This document shows positions 1 to 7,565 of a stretch of 64,000 nt of DNA, one piece after another. Positions within the stretch are counted from its first letter, which is position 1. The number at the start of each line of letters is the position of its first letter. The translations under genes were made by a program, and so were the position numbers. The DNA is from Amycolatopsis dendrobii. GTDB lineage: Bacteria; Actinomycetota; Actinomycetes; Mycobacteriales; Pseudonocardiaceae. Under the pieces are notes generated by a model, which worked only from the letters and a program-made list of their open reading frames with translations, had not been told where the DNA came from and searched no databases. The stretch spans positions 186,001 through 250,000 of the forward strand of contig NZ_JACGZW010000002.1 of assembly GCF_014145675.1 (NCBI RefSeq). The letters run 5' to 3'.

Positions 1-1
1 C

Positions 2-1285
2 GCGGACAGGTTCAACGAGTTCCTGAAGCAGATGCAGGCCGAGGGGAAGATCATCCTTCCGGGTGAGCTGGTGCGGCGAGTGAAGGCCGGGCCTGGGCCG
101 GACAGTCTCGGGCAGGCGCAGTACGCCGCGGCGAAGCAATCGACTGAGCAGCAGGGCATCGAGTCCGACACCCTGACGGCGGTCGGCCGGCTGGAGGCTG
201 CCTGGTCGGGGCAGAGCGGCGACGCGGCACGGGGATCGCTGAAGCCGCTGGCGGACGTGGCGACGTCAGCGTCGATGGCGTTGCACGACAGTCAGAACAC
301 TCTCGCCGATCAAGGACACGCGTTCACCTCGACCCGGGATTCGCTGCAGGACGTGTCCGACGACGCGCCGTCGAAGTCCGCCTGGGACACGGCCACCCCG
401 TGGGATACCGACAACGAAGACAAGATCAACCAGCGCAACGCCGCCATCCAGCAGAACAACGCCACGTATCAAAGCTTCACCGACACCAGCGACGGCCATG
501 CGCAGAAGATGCCCGTCGACTACGGGCAAGTCCCCGATTCCTCGGACGGCACCTACGGCCTCGCTCCGGAGAAGGGACCGGTCGAGCATCCGCCTGAGCC
601 GCGCAAGAAGGAAAGCTTCACCCCGTATCCGCCCAGCCATTCCTACGGCCCGCCTGACCAGGGCGGCCCAGGGACCACGCCTCCGCCCGGATCGTTCGCA
701 CCGCCGCCGGGACCCAGTTGGGTCTCCGGCGGGCAACAGCAGTCTCAGCCCTACGTGCCTGCAGCCGCGCACGGCGGGGACAGCACGCACACCTCCGGAT
801 ATACCCCGCCCGGCTCGACCGGCGTGAACAACGTCCCGGCGCAGTTCGGACCTACCGGCTCTACCTATGTGCCGGGTGCCGGGCCAGGCGGCTCCAGCAA
901 CTATCAAAGCCCCGGGTATGTGGGCAGCATGCCCGGGTCGTTCGGGCCTGTCGGCGGAACCGGAGCGCCCGGCTCCGGCGGCACTGGATCAGGCGGCCCT
1001 GGCTCGTCCGTTCGCGGCGGCCCGGGAGGAGCGGCCGGTCAGGGCGGGTCAAGCGGCTTAGGCCGGTTCGGCGAACCGGAGCCCGGCGCTCGCGGCGGAA
1101 CAGCGAACAACGGTGCGCCTGGTGCCAAGGGCGCAAACGGCATGCCGATGGCCGGCGCAGCTGGCAAGGGCGGCAAAGGCGAGGAGGACAAGGAGAAGAA
1201 GGCCGCTTCCTACCTCCAGGAAGCCGACCCGAATTCCTTGTTCGGCTACGACGGCAAAGCCACTCCACCGGTCATCGGCAAGTAA
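2..1285 (+). CDS. ESX-type secreted PPE/WXG-like protein with Pro/Gly-rich tail (5' partial)
   Basis: The frame is open from base 2, so the gene begins left of the window; the first Met at base 32 is probably internal. The visible 427 residues start with an all-helical region containing an A-W-S-G turn (residues LEAAWSGQSG), the WXG-type helical-hairpin signature of type VII secretion substrates. After about residue 190 the protein becomes a long low-complexity Pro/Gly/Ser linker, and it ends with a charged tail (EEDKEKKAASYLQEADPNSL). Such Pro/Gly-rich PPE-like proteins are common in Amycolatopsis and relatives next to EspG, as here (EspG starts 31 bases downstream). Inferred role: ESX export substrate or surface protein. 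The family is called from the motif and the neighbour, not from a full-domain match. Confidence 0.75.
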   Translation, partial: ADRFNEFLKQMQAEGKIILPGELVRRVKAGPGPDSLGQAQYAAAKQSTEQQGIESDTLTAVGRLEAAWSGQSGDAARGSLKPLADVATSASMALHDSQNTLADQGHAFTSTRDSLQDVSDDAPSKSAWDTATPWDTDNEDKINQRNAAIQQNNATYQSFTDTSDGHAQKMPVDYGQVPDSSDGTYGLAPEKGPVEHPPEPRKKESFTPYPPSHSYGPPDQGGPGTTPPPGSFAPPPGPSWVSGGQQQSQPYVPAAAHGGDSTHTSGYTPPGSTGVNNVPAQFGPTGSTYVPGAGPGGSSNYQSPGYVGSMPGSFGPVGGTGAPGSGGTGSGGPGSSVRGGPGGAAGQGGSSGLGRFGEPEPGARGGTANNGAPGAKGANGMPMAGAAGKGGKGEEDKEKKAASYLQEADPNSLFGYDGKATPPVIGK

Positions 1286-1315
1286 GCAGCATCAGCTGTA
1301 TCGAGGGGAAACAAC

Positions 1316-2098
1316 GTGATGCTGCTCGACGAACCAGTGACCCTGCCGCGCCTGGCGGTAGCGAAAGCCTGGGAATGGGAACGGATCGGCCCGGCACATC
1401 CGGTGCTGGGCGTTGTCGACGTCTGGGTCGAGGACGACGCCGCGGCGCGCCTGGACGACCTGACCCGGCAAGTGTTGGCCGAGCCGGGGTTCTACAACCT
1501 GCGCACTAACCGGGTCACCGGCGAATTCCGCGACCTGATGCTGGCGGTCGCGAACGCCGACGCCGAATGCTACGGCTGGTCGGCCGACCGACACGACCGC
1601 GACCGCGCTCTGCTCGCCGTCGCAACCGGCCGCAGCGCCGTGCTGGCCACCGTCGAGGACGATCAGCTCACCCTGACCGCGATCGGCGCGAACCAGCTCG
1701 TCCGCGCCGTCGTCGACCAGCTGCCCGACTTCCCGGCTGCGAACATCCGCGAGTTCACCGTGCCGAAAGCCGAGTACGACGGGAACACGAGCCGGAGCGA
1801 CGAGTCGTACGACCTCGACACCACCAGCGACTACACCGTCACCACCCCCGCCGACCAGCTCCGCGCCGTCATGGGGTCTCGGCGGGAAGCCAGCCACCAG
1901 CTCTACGTCGCCGCCCGCGCCGGAGGCCGTCGGGTGTCCAGCCTGCCACTGACCGCCGTGGACAGCCTCGACCACGGCCGCGTCCTCACCTACCTCCGCG
2001 ACAACCCCCACGGCGACGTCGGCATCGTCTGCGGACCCGGCAACCCCGGCTACATCACCGGCACCCTCGACAACACCCTCGACCTGCTTCGCAGCTGA
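1316..2098 (+). CDS. EspG-family ESX secretion chaperone
   Basis: This 260-aa protein has the composition and layout of the EspG family, cytosolic chaperones that bind the helical tip of PPE-type substrates before type VII secretion. Visible hallmarks are the N-terminal strand region (LPRLAVAKAWEWERIGPAHPVLG), the central long acidic loop (about residues 150-175) and the C-terminal GDVGIVCGPGNPGYITGTLDN block. The GTG start at 1316 is preceded by GAGGGG at a normal distance; an ATG at 1319 is an alternative. It lies immediately downstream of the ESX substrate, so the two probably form a substrate-chaperone unit. No ESX core genes (EccA-E) are in the window. Confidence 0.85.
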   Translation: MMLLDEPVTLPRLAVAKAWEWERIGPAHPVLGVVDVWVEDDAAARLDDLTRQVLAEPGFYNLRTNRVTGEFRDLMLAVANADAECYGWSADRHDRDRALLAVATGRSAVLATVEDDQLTLTAIGANQLVRAVVDQLPDFPAANIREFTVPKAEYDGNTSRSDESYDLDTTSDYTVTTPADQLRAVMGSRREASHQLYVAARAGGRRVSSLPLTAVDSLDHGRVLTYLRDNPHGDVGIVCGPGNPGYITGTLDNTLDLLRS

Positions 2099-2147
2099 GT
2101 GGCGAGAAGGTGTAGGCATGCACGGAAGCTTCGTCGCCGGTCCATCC

Positions 2148-3320
2148 CTACAAGGACAGAGACCACTGCTTGTCGGTGGAGGGGAGAGTGACGGCCTGGC
2201 CGCCGTCCGGCGCAACCGTGATGGTGAAGTCGGCAGGCTGAGGCTGATTGAGCCGGATCCAGTGTTCATACGCAGCCTCCAGCTCGTCCCATAGTCGACG
2301 GTCTCCGCCTTGGGTGACTTCGCGTTCGGTGTCGTCGGCGTCTGGGTCGACCCGCGCCCAAGACTCGGTTTGCGGGTCTGTGAGGCAGTAGTACATCGGG
2401 CCGCCCTGGACTCTGACGCGTCCGGCTCGCGCTCCGGGCATCGACAGTTGTGCGAGGAAGGCGAAATCCCACGTGCGCAGTGCGGAGGGAGCGAGGCCGG
2501 TTTGCCGGTGCGGGCCGGGAGCGCTGACGGCGCGAGACGCCAGTTCGGGCAGCTCGTGGAGGTATTCTTCTTTGCTGCGCAGGGGCATGAAGTTCACCCG
2601 CTGGGGCAGGAAGCGACCGTTCGCGGACCTGTCCTTGTTCACGGTGAGGCGGGCGAGGTTGCCTGCGAAGTCGCCGCGCAAGTCGGCCAGGATCGTGCCG
2701 CCTGGTCGTATTTGGGTCAGCCAGGTCGGCGGCACCTTACGCAGGGACGCCGTGGCGATGATCCGGTCGTACTGCGCGCGTGCCGGGTAACCGAGGTAGC
2801 CGTCCGCGACGGCGAGCGTCGGGTCCAGGCCGAGGCGGTCCAGACGTTCCCGCGCCTCGGCAACGCAACGCGGGTCGATGTCCACGGAGGTGACGGCATC
2901 CGGCCCGAGGCGGTGGGAAAGCAGACCCGCCGTCCATCCCGTGCCGGTACCGATTTCGAGCACGGTGTCGCCTTCGGCCGCTTGGCTGTACTCCAGCATG
3001 ATCGCCACGACCGAGGGCGCTGAGCACGAGGTCGTGACCATCTCGCGCTCGTCGAAAATCGTCAGCAGCGCCTCGTCGTGGTAGACCGCGTTGAGCCATT
3101 CCTCGGGCCGTGTGCCGTCCACGATGCCCAAGACCATGCCACCGAGGTTGTCCGGGAGGGTGAACCGCGGCGCGAAGAGGTGGCGAGGGACGTCCTCGAA
3201 CGCGGCCCGCCATGCGCGAGCGGTCAGCTTTCCGGAGGTCTCCAGGCCCTCGACGAGGTCGGTGTTGAGGTCGACGGCCAACTGGCTGAGCCTGCTGTCC
3301 TGCTCGATCGCGTGGGTCAC
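2148..3320 (-). CDS. PIMT-like methyltransferase of an ATP-grasp RiPP (graspetide) cluster
   Basis: A 390-aa protein related to protein-L-isoaspartate O-methyltransferase. The AdoMet motif I (VLEIGTGTGWTAGLL), the acidic motif II (VTSVDIDPRCV) and the TTSCSAPSVV substrate loop are visible. It is much longer than housekeeping PIMT (about 210 aa), with a C-terminal extension typical of the methyltransferases that accompany ATP-grasp peptide maturases. In studied relatives (the fuscimiditide and amycolimiditide pathways) the enzyme methylates an Asp side chain in the cyclised precursor, which then collapses to an aspartimide. The GTG start at 3320 overlaps the stop of the ATP-grasp gene (GTGA), after AGGAGA, so the two are translationally coupled. 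The open frame extends further upstream, but that part lies inside the ligase gene. Confidence 0.9.
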   Translation of the reverse strand: MTHAIEQDSRLSQLAVDLNTDLVEGLETSGKLTARAWRAAFEDVPRHLFAPRFTLPDNLGGMVLGIVDGTRPEEWLNAVYHDEALLTIFDEREMVTTSCSAPSVVAIMLEYSQAAEGDTVLEIGTGTGWTAGLLSHRLGPDAVTSVDIDPRCVAEARERLDRLGLDPTLAVADGYLGYPARAQYDRIIATASLRKVPPTWLTQIRPGGTILADLRGDFAGNLARLTVNKDRSANGRFLPQRVNFMPLRSKEEYLHELPELASRAVSAPGPHRQTGLAPSALRTWDFAFLAQLSMPGARAGRVRVQGGPMYYCLTDPQTESWARVDPDADDTEREVTQGGDRRLWDELEAAYEHWIRLNQPQPADFTITVAPDGGQAVTLPSTDKQWSLSL

Positions 3321-4306
3321 TGGTCTTCTCCTGTGAGTAGGGCGGCGATCGCGTCCGCGATGGGCAGCGCTGTCGCGTCTTCTATCCAGCCCCATTGCCC
3401 GCTGGGGTTCAAGTCCACGAAGTAGTGGGTGTTGTCAGCGGTGACGACGAAATCGGCCGCGGCGAACGCCAGGCCGAGGTGATCGGTCATCTTGAGCAGT
3501 GCCGACTCGACGCTCTCCGGGAGGCTTACGGGCTCGTAGCGCAATGCCGTGTAGTCCGCGCGCCAGTCGAGCAGTTCTCCCGCGTCCTCGTCGGCGACGA
3601 GGATGTTCGCGGCGAACACGCGCCTGCCGACGACGGTCGCGCGAACGTCCCGAGTTTTCGGTATCCGTTCCTGAAACTGGTGGGCGGTAAGCGCAATCCG
3701 GTCGTCGGCCATGTCCGCCACCGTGACCGGAGTCGTGTAGACGAGCGACACCCGTTGCCCGTCGGGGACCGAGGCACCCGAGAGCGTCTTGTAGACGACC
3801 GAGTCTCCGAGCCGGTCGCGGAGGCCGACGGCGTCGCCGGGGGCGTTGGTGATGGCGGTGCGCGGTACGCGCAGGCCGCACGCCGCGGCGGTGGCGAGCT
3901 GGAGCGGCTTGTACTCCGCGTCGGCCGCCTTCGACGGGTCGTTCACCCACGAGCACCACGGCAGGCTCATGAGCAGCCCGCCGAACGCTCGGCGGGCTTC
4001 GCGCGCGGCGAACCGTTGTTCGGCGTCGTTCATCCCCGGCGGGAAGGTGAACGCGGTCGGCCGGCGGACATACACGCTGCGAATGTCGCGCAGGCCGACC
4101 GCTCCGTCCGGACTGCGGATCTCGCCGTCCCAAGAGCCATCGAACCAGGCGCTCACGCTCACTGAGAGCGGGAAGTCGCCGGTGTCCGCCCGGAACACTC
4201 GCGTGTTCCGGCGCTCCAGCTCGCGGACGACGAGATCGGCTGATTTGTCGCTCGGCTCCGTCAAGACCAGCACAGTGCTGGCGCTGAGGTCTGATTCGAG
4301 TTTCAT
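3317..4306 (-). CDS. ATP-grasp peptide ligase of a graspetide (omega-ester/amide peptide) cluster
   Basis: A 329-aa ATP-grasp protein of the RimK/MvdD-like type found in RiPP clusters. It begins with the pre-ATP-grasp fold (VLVLTEPSDKSADLVVRELE), carries the YVRRPTAF segment that in this family lies in the substrate-binding N domain, and ends with the Mg-ATP block DFVVTADNTHYFVDLNPSGQWGWIE. Family function: it forms side-chain ester or amide links between Ser/Thr/Lys and Glu/Asp in the core of a precursor peptide. It starts 33 bases after the precursor gene and overlaps the methyltransferase gene, so precursor, ligase and methyltransferase make one operon. The ATG at 4306 has only a weak ribosome site, consistent with the precursor being made in excess. 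Confidence 0.92.
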   Translation of the reverse strand: MKLESDLSASTVLVLTEPSDKSADLVVRELERRNTRVFRADTGDFPLSVSVSAWFDGSWDGEIRSPDGAVGLRDIRSVYVRRPTAFTFPPGMNDAEQRFAAREARRAFGGLLMSLPWCSWVNDPSKAADAEYKPLQLATAAACGLRVPRTAITNAPGDAVGLRDRLGDSVVYKTLSGASVPDGQRVSLVYTTPVTVADMADDRIALTAHQFQERIPKTRDVRATVVGRRVFAANILVADEDAGELLDWRADYTALRYEPVSLPESVESALLKMTDHLGLAFAAADFVVTADNTHYFVDLNPSGQWGWIEDATALPIADAIAALLTGEDQ

Positions 4307-4339
4307 GGCGTCAGCGAGTTCTTATGGTCGTCGGTGCCG

Positions 4340-4603
4340 TCAGATGTCGTTGGCGACGTCGAAGCGGGTGTCGCCCTCGTCCTGGCCGTCGGTGGATTGC
4401 TCGGTCACGCTTTCCGTCGCCATCGTGACACCGCTGCCGGTGCGCAAGACGACGACGTTGCGAGGAGCGGGTGCGGTTCGCAGCGTCAGACCGAACGGAG
4501 TGTTCTCCGTGTCCGAGACTGGTTCCGCCGTCGGAACGAATCCGCGGCGGACGCCGAGCCCGAAACGCTCGTCCGCGTCGGTGAGTGACATACGGGTCGT
4601 CAT
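4340..4603 (-). CDS. Precursor peptide of the ATP-grasp RiPP cluster
   Basis: An 87-residue peptide-coding gene heading the maturase operon, with a strong AAGGAG site 8 bases before its ATG. The leader contains PFGLTLR at residues 36-42, matching the conserved Pro-Phe leader motif of putative ATP-grasp target peptides. The last 28 residues are a core rich in acceptors (Thr60, Thr63, Ser65, Thr67, Ser70, Thr71) and acidic donors (Glu64, Glu68, Asp72, Asp75, Glu76, Asp78), as required for macrolactone formation. An Asp-Gly pair (72-73) sits in the core and is a chemically favoured site for the aspartimide a PIMT-like enzyme would make. No protease or exporter gene is adjacent. Ring connectivity cannot be read from sequence. 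Confidence 0.88.
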   Translation of the reverse strand: MTTRMSLTDADERFGLGVRRGFVPTAEPVSDTENTPFGLTLRTAPAPRNVVVLRTGSGVTMATESVTEQSTDGQDEGDTRFDVANDI

Positions 4604-4754
4604 GCTTTGCTTCTCCTTTTCCCTACCACCACGCTGTTTTTGGCGTGGAGTCTTGGACGAGACCGATTGGTCGGATGGTGAGCGGTCGGCCTAGTTCGAG
4701 CAGAACCCCCGAGTTCGGAGCCGGGGACGAGAACCTGGAAGGACGTGTCCACCG

Positions 4755-5000
4755 TCAGAAACCTTCGCGCAACCGGTATGCCTGGCATACGGTCTCGCAG
4801 GGCCAGCCGGTCTCGCAGCAGGCGCAGTCGCCGCTCGCCGGATTGGGCTCGTGCAGCACGAAGGTCAGGGTGATCAGGCTGTAGAGCTGTGCGGGCTCCG
4901 GGATCCGCTCGTTGACCGTTGCCGACAGCCGGTTCAGCCGTCGTTGCCCGGTGCAGGACACTCGTGGTCCGCTATGCGGGTCGATCGCTCGTACGGCCAT
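4755..5000 (-). CDS. Small Cys-rich hypothetical protein
   Basis: An 81-aa reading frame starting at ATG 5000 with an ACGGAG ribosome site 8 bases upstream. The C-terminal third holds a tight cysteine cluster, GDCACCETGWPCETVC, resembling the C-x-C-C...WPC pattern in small uncharacterised proteins that sit beside XRE regulators in actinomycetes. It could bind a metal. The open frame extends to 5276, but the upstream part is arginine-rich with no coding character and would overlap the start of the divergent XRE gene. It lies between the graspetide operon (same strand) and the divergent XRE gene, so it may belong to either unit. Function unknown. Confidence 0.55.
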   Translation of the reverse strand: MAVRAIDPHSGPRVSCTGQRRLNRLSATVNERIPEPAQLYSLITLTFVLHEPNPASGDCACCETGWPCETVCQAYRLREGF

Positions 5001-5245
5001 GCTGACCGCTCCGTCCGTCTCGTCGTCGATCGTGGACGGCATCCGATGCCGAGGGCTTCGCCCGGCCGCCGAGGGAAGAACGGCCAGTGGTGCCCGTGGG
5101 ATATAGCACCCACCTCGGCACCGGATGCCGCTTTTGACCTTGGTTGGCCGCAGAGCCGGAAACCAGGGAAGAGATCGGGAAAATTGGCGAAGAAGAACCC
5201 CAACCACAGGGGCTGACCTGCGGTAATGTGGCCAGGCGGCACGGA

Positions 5246-5255
5246 CCGTATACGG
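5246..5255. promoter_or_regulatory. Palindrome CCGTATACGG before the XRE gene
   Basis: A perfect 10-base palindrome (CCGTATACGG) lies 10 bases before the XRE start codon and touches its GGAGG ribosome site. An XRE dimer bound here would block its own transcript, so this is a candidate autoregulatory operator. Inference from position and symmetry only; it could be chance. Confidence 0.35.
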
Positions 5256-5265
5256 AGGGGCGCGT

Positions 5266-6552
5266 ATGGTCGCCAAGCGCGACGAACTGGCACGGGCACG
5301 GCGGGCAGCTGGCTACACGCAGGAACGGCTCGCCGAGGCGCTTGCAGTCGACGTCAAGACGGTCGGCAACTGGGAGTCCGGGAAGACCGAGCCGCTGCCG
5401 TACAAGCGGCCCAAGTTGGCCGCTGTCCTGAACGTCAGCGCGGACCGGCTCGAGGAACTGCTTCGCGTTGGCCCGGGGTATGGAGTAGTTGAAGTCAGTA
5501 GCGAACTCGAGACCGCCGACGTGGCTGCGGCCGCACGTGGCGACGAGCAGCGACGTTCAGTGCAGTCATTCGCCGATGTACGCCTTCTCCGCCCGACCCG
5601 ACCGACGCAGCCAGATCGACAAGCCGACCTCGCCACCATCCAGGCCATGGCCACGGCTTTCCAGATAGCAGACCGGAAAGTCGGCGGCGGCCAGATCTAC
5701 TCGACCGTGGTGCATTACCTGCAGACCGAGATCAGTCCGCGGCTCTTCGACCCAGGTAGCGACATCTCAGGCGAGCGCCTGTTCGAGGCAGCCGCCTCGC
5801 TGACCGAGATCGCCGGATGGATGGCTCACGACAGCGGCCGCGACCAGCACGCGCAGCGCCACTTCAGCCGGTCGTACCAGCTGGCCAAAGCCGCGGATCA
5901 CCCAGCCCTTCTCGCCAACATATGCGCCAGCATGAGCCACCTCGCCGGCCAGCTTCACCAGGCGACAGACGCCGTCCGGATTGCCCATATCGGCTTGACG
6001 CACGCCGAGGGCGGTCCTGCGCGGCAGCGGCTGTCAGCGCGACTGCACGCTATGAGCGCCCGCGGTTTCGCCATGCAAGGCGACGCCGAGGCCAGCCGTC
6101 GAGCCCTCATTGACGCAGAACGTGTCCTGGAGCGTCTGCACGAAGACACCCCGGCGGAATGGATCAGTCAGTTCGACGAGGCATCGCTGGCTGGTGAAGC
6201 AGCCCTCTGCTACGACGCACTCGGCGACCGACATCAGGCCGAACGGCAAGCACGCCGCGTACTTGAGCTACGCGTCGGCGACCGGGTGCGAAGCCGGGCA
6301 TTCGGGCAGTTGACGCTCGCCGAGGTTCTGGTCGGCGGCGGTGAGATCGACGAGGCCGCTGCCCTTGGCCGTGAGATCTGTGCTGCGGCTGGTTCGCTGA
6401 CCTCCAAGCGCGTACGTCGTCGGCTCGCCGAGCTCCAAGTGACGCTGCGGCCGTACCGCTCAGTTCCCGCCGTGCAGCTGTTCCTGGCAGACTGCTCTCA
6501 TGTCTTGCAACCCGCGGCCATGCCGGACTCCGACACATCGTGGCCGGTGTGA
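5266..6552 (+). CDS. XRE-family transcriptional regulator with TPR-like sensor region
   Basis: A 428-aa protein with an N-terminal HTH_XRE domain (residues 1-65; core TQERLAEALAVDVKTVGNWESGKTEPLP) joined to a long helical region (about 150-410) of repeating A/L-rich helices typical of the TPR-like sensor part of large actinobacterial XRE regulators, which often bind small signals. ATG 5266 follows a GGAGG site. The last codons overlap the NUDIX gene (GTGA), so the two are co-translated. It is divergent from the Cys-rich gene and the graspetide operon, making it a possible regulator of them, but nothing in the sequence proves the link. Confidence 0.85.
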   Translation: MVAKRDELARARRAAGYTQERLAEALAVDVKTVGNWESGKTEPLPYKRPKLAAVLNVSADRLEELLRVGPGYGVVEVSSELETADVAAAARGDEQRRSVQSFADVRLLRPTRPTQPDRQADLATIQAMATAFQIADRKVGGGQIYSTVVHYLQTEISPRLFDPGSDISGERLFEAAASLTEIAGWMAHDSGRDQHAQRHFSRSYQLAKAADHPALLANICASMSHLAGQLHQATDAVRIAHIGLTHAEGGPARQRLSARLHAMSARGFAMQGDAEASRRALIDAERVLERLHEDTPAEWISQFDEASLAGEAALCYDALGDRHQAERQARRVLELRVGDRVRSRAFGQLTLAEVLVGGGEIDEAAALGREICAAAGSLTSKRVRRRLAELQVTLRPYRSVPAVQLFLADCSHVLQPAAMPDSDTSWPV

Positions 6553-7055
6553 CTGAGGACGACGCGGCCCGCTTCGCCTACCTAGCTGAAGGCAACGCTA
6601 AGCAGGCACGCAAGCGAGTCGCCGCCGACGTCCTAATCACCGACCGGGCTGGACGTGTCCTGCTGGTTGATCCCACCTACAAGGAGGGATGGGACATCCC
6701 TGGCGGGATGGTCGAGGCGAACGAGAAGCCCCGAGCTGCTGCCGAACGGGAACTGCGCGAAGAGCTTGGGTTGACGCTGACCGTCGGCGGACTGCTGCTG
6801 ATCGAGTGGGTGCCGCCGCACGGTCCATGGGACGACCAGCTGATGTTTCTCTTCGACGGTGGCACGCTTGACGATGCGGCGGTGGGGGACCTGCGTCTAA
6901 CCGACGATGAACTGGGTGGTCTGAAGTTTGTGAGCCTGACCGAGGCGAAGTCCCTGCTCAAGCCCCGCCTCTGGTCGCAGCTCGACAAGGCGCTCACGGC
7001 ACGGACGTCGGGTGGATTCGCCTACGCGGAACTTGATCCAGATGTCGGACGCTGA
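6549..7055 (+). CDS. NUDIX hydrolase
   Basis: A 168-aa NUDIX protein. The NUDIX box is read directly at about residues 50-75: GGMVEANEKPRAAAERELREELGL, matching GX5EX7REUXEEXGU. These enzymes cleave a nucleoside diphosphate linked to another moiety; the box alone does not give the substrate. Start choice: GTG 6549 overlaps the TGA of the XRE gene; GTG 6540, three codons upstream in frame, is also possible. XRE-NUDIX pairs recur in actinomycetes, where the hydrolase may act on the regulator's nucleotide-like ligand (inference). Confidence 0.92.
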   Translation: MTEDDAARFAYLAEGNAKQARKRVAADVLITDRAGRVLLVDPTYKEGWDIPGGMVEANEKPRAAAERELREELGLTLTVGGLLLIEWVPPHGPWDDQLMFLFDGGTLDDAAVGDLRLTDDELGGLKFVSLTEAKSLLKPRLWSQLDKALTARTSGGFAYAELDPDVGR

Positions 7056-7070
7056 GGTCAGGCCGAAGGG

Positions 7071-7310
7071 TTAGCTCTCGGGCCAGAGGCGTTGGAGGAT
7101 CGCGACGATGGTGGTCCCGAGTGCCGCCCCGATCTGGTGTAGCTCGACGACATCGAGCCGTCGCTCACCAGCTTCATACTTGCTCACGAAGGACTGCGGC
7201 TCCCCAAGCCGCTCGGCGACCTGTACCTGCGTCAGCCCTGCTTCGTGGCGCAGCTCTCGGAGGAGCGCGCAAAGCCGCTGGTACTCAGCAGTGTAGATCG
7301 ACTTGTCCAC
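7071..7310 (-). CDS. Small XRE-family repressor-like protein
   Basis: A 79-aa single-domain HTH protein: LRELRHEAGLTQVQVAERLGEPQSFVSKYEAGERRLDVVELHQIGAALG is a full HTH_XRE domain of the Cro/CI type. The GTG start at 7310 (VDKSIYTAEY) fits a domain of this size; the longer open frame upstream runs through a terminator and other non-coding sequence. Single-domain XRE proteins usually repress their own promoter, and an 8+7+8 inverted repeat lies 26 bases upstream of the start (see 7336-7358). It may also control the membrane-protein gene at 7566. Confidence 0.85.
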   Translation of the reverse strand: MDKSIYTAEYQRLCALLRELRHEAGLTQVQVAERLGEPQSFVSKYEAGERRLDVVELHQIGAALGTTIVAILQRLWPES

Positions 7311-7335
7311 CGAGGTAGCGGACAGTAATCCTTGC

Positions 7336-7358
7336 CGATATCCCAAAATCGGATATCG
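7336..7358. promoter_or_regulatory. Inverted repeat, candidate XRE operator
   Basis: CGATATCC (7336-7343), 7-base spacer, GGATATCG (7351-7358): perfect 8-base arms centred about 37 bases upstream of the small XRE start on the minus strand. Size, spacing and position fit an autoregulatory operator. Inference; no binding data. Confidence 0.45.
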
Positions 7359-7423
7359 TGGCGACGCGGCGCAGACCCCGACGCGCCGGCCGGCTTTGGC
7401 AACCAGGAGAGGGGGTGGAGGGC

Positions 7424-7465
7424 ATGGGTATCGCAAAGCAGGATGGCGGTGGCGGTGGCACGTGA
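7424..7465 (+). CDS. 13-codon mini-ORF with strong ribosome site
   Basis: ATG 7424 follows AGGAGAGGGGG and encodes MGIAKQDGGGGGT, then TGA, 17 bases before a strong terminator. The tight ribosome site - mini-ORF - terminator arrangement suggests a translated leader or micropeptide, but the product is tiny and glycine-rich, so this may be chance. Confidence 0.2.
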   Translation: MGIAKQDGGGGGT

Positions 7466-7482
7466 CCCCGCTCTGAGGTAGC

Positions 7483-7524
7483 GAGAGCCCCTGGACGCTG
7501 TACCCGTCCAGGGGCTCTCTTTTG
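7483..7524 (+). terminator. Rho-independent terminator
   Basis: Perfect 15-base stem (GAGAGCCCCTGGACG at 7483-7497 with its complement at 7505-7519), 7-base loop, then TTTT. It ends a plus-strand transcript carrying no annotated gene except the mini-ORF at 7424, and insulates the membrane-protein gene at 7566. Confidence 0.85.
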
Positions 7525-7527
7525 CTA

Positions 7528-7556
7528 TTCAACAGGAAAACAAACTTTGCTACAAT
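7528..7556 (+). promoter_or_regulatory. Candidate promoter giving a near-leaderless transcript
   Basis: TTCAAC (7528-7533), 17-base spacer, TACAAT (7551-7556). The expected transcription start, about 7562-7564, falls within a few bases of the ATG at 7566, which has no ribosome site. The -10 is good and the -35 weak. Confidence 0.45.
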
Positions 7557-7565
7557 ATGAAGTAG

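Noticed and set aside
5144..5431. Plus-strand ORFs overlapping the XRE start
   Set aside because: Arg/Ser-rich shadow frames of the XRE gene; the HTH frame with GGAGG site is clearly correct.
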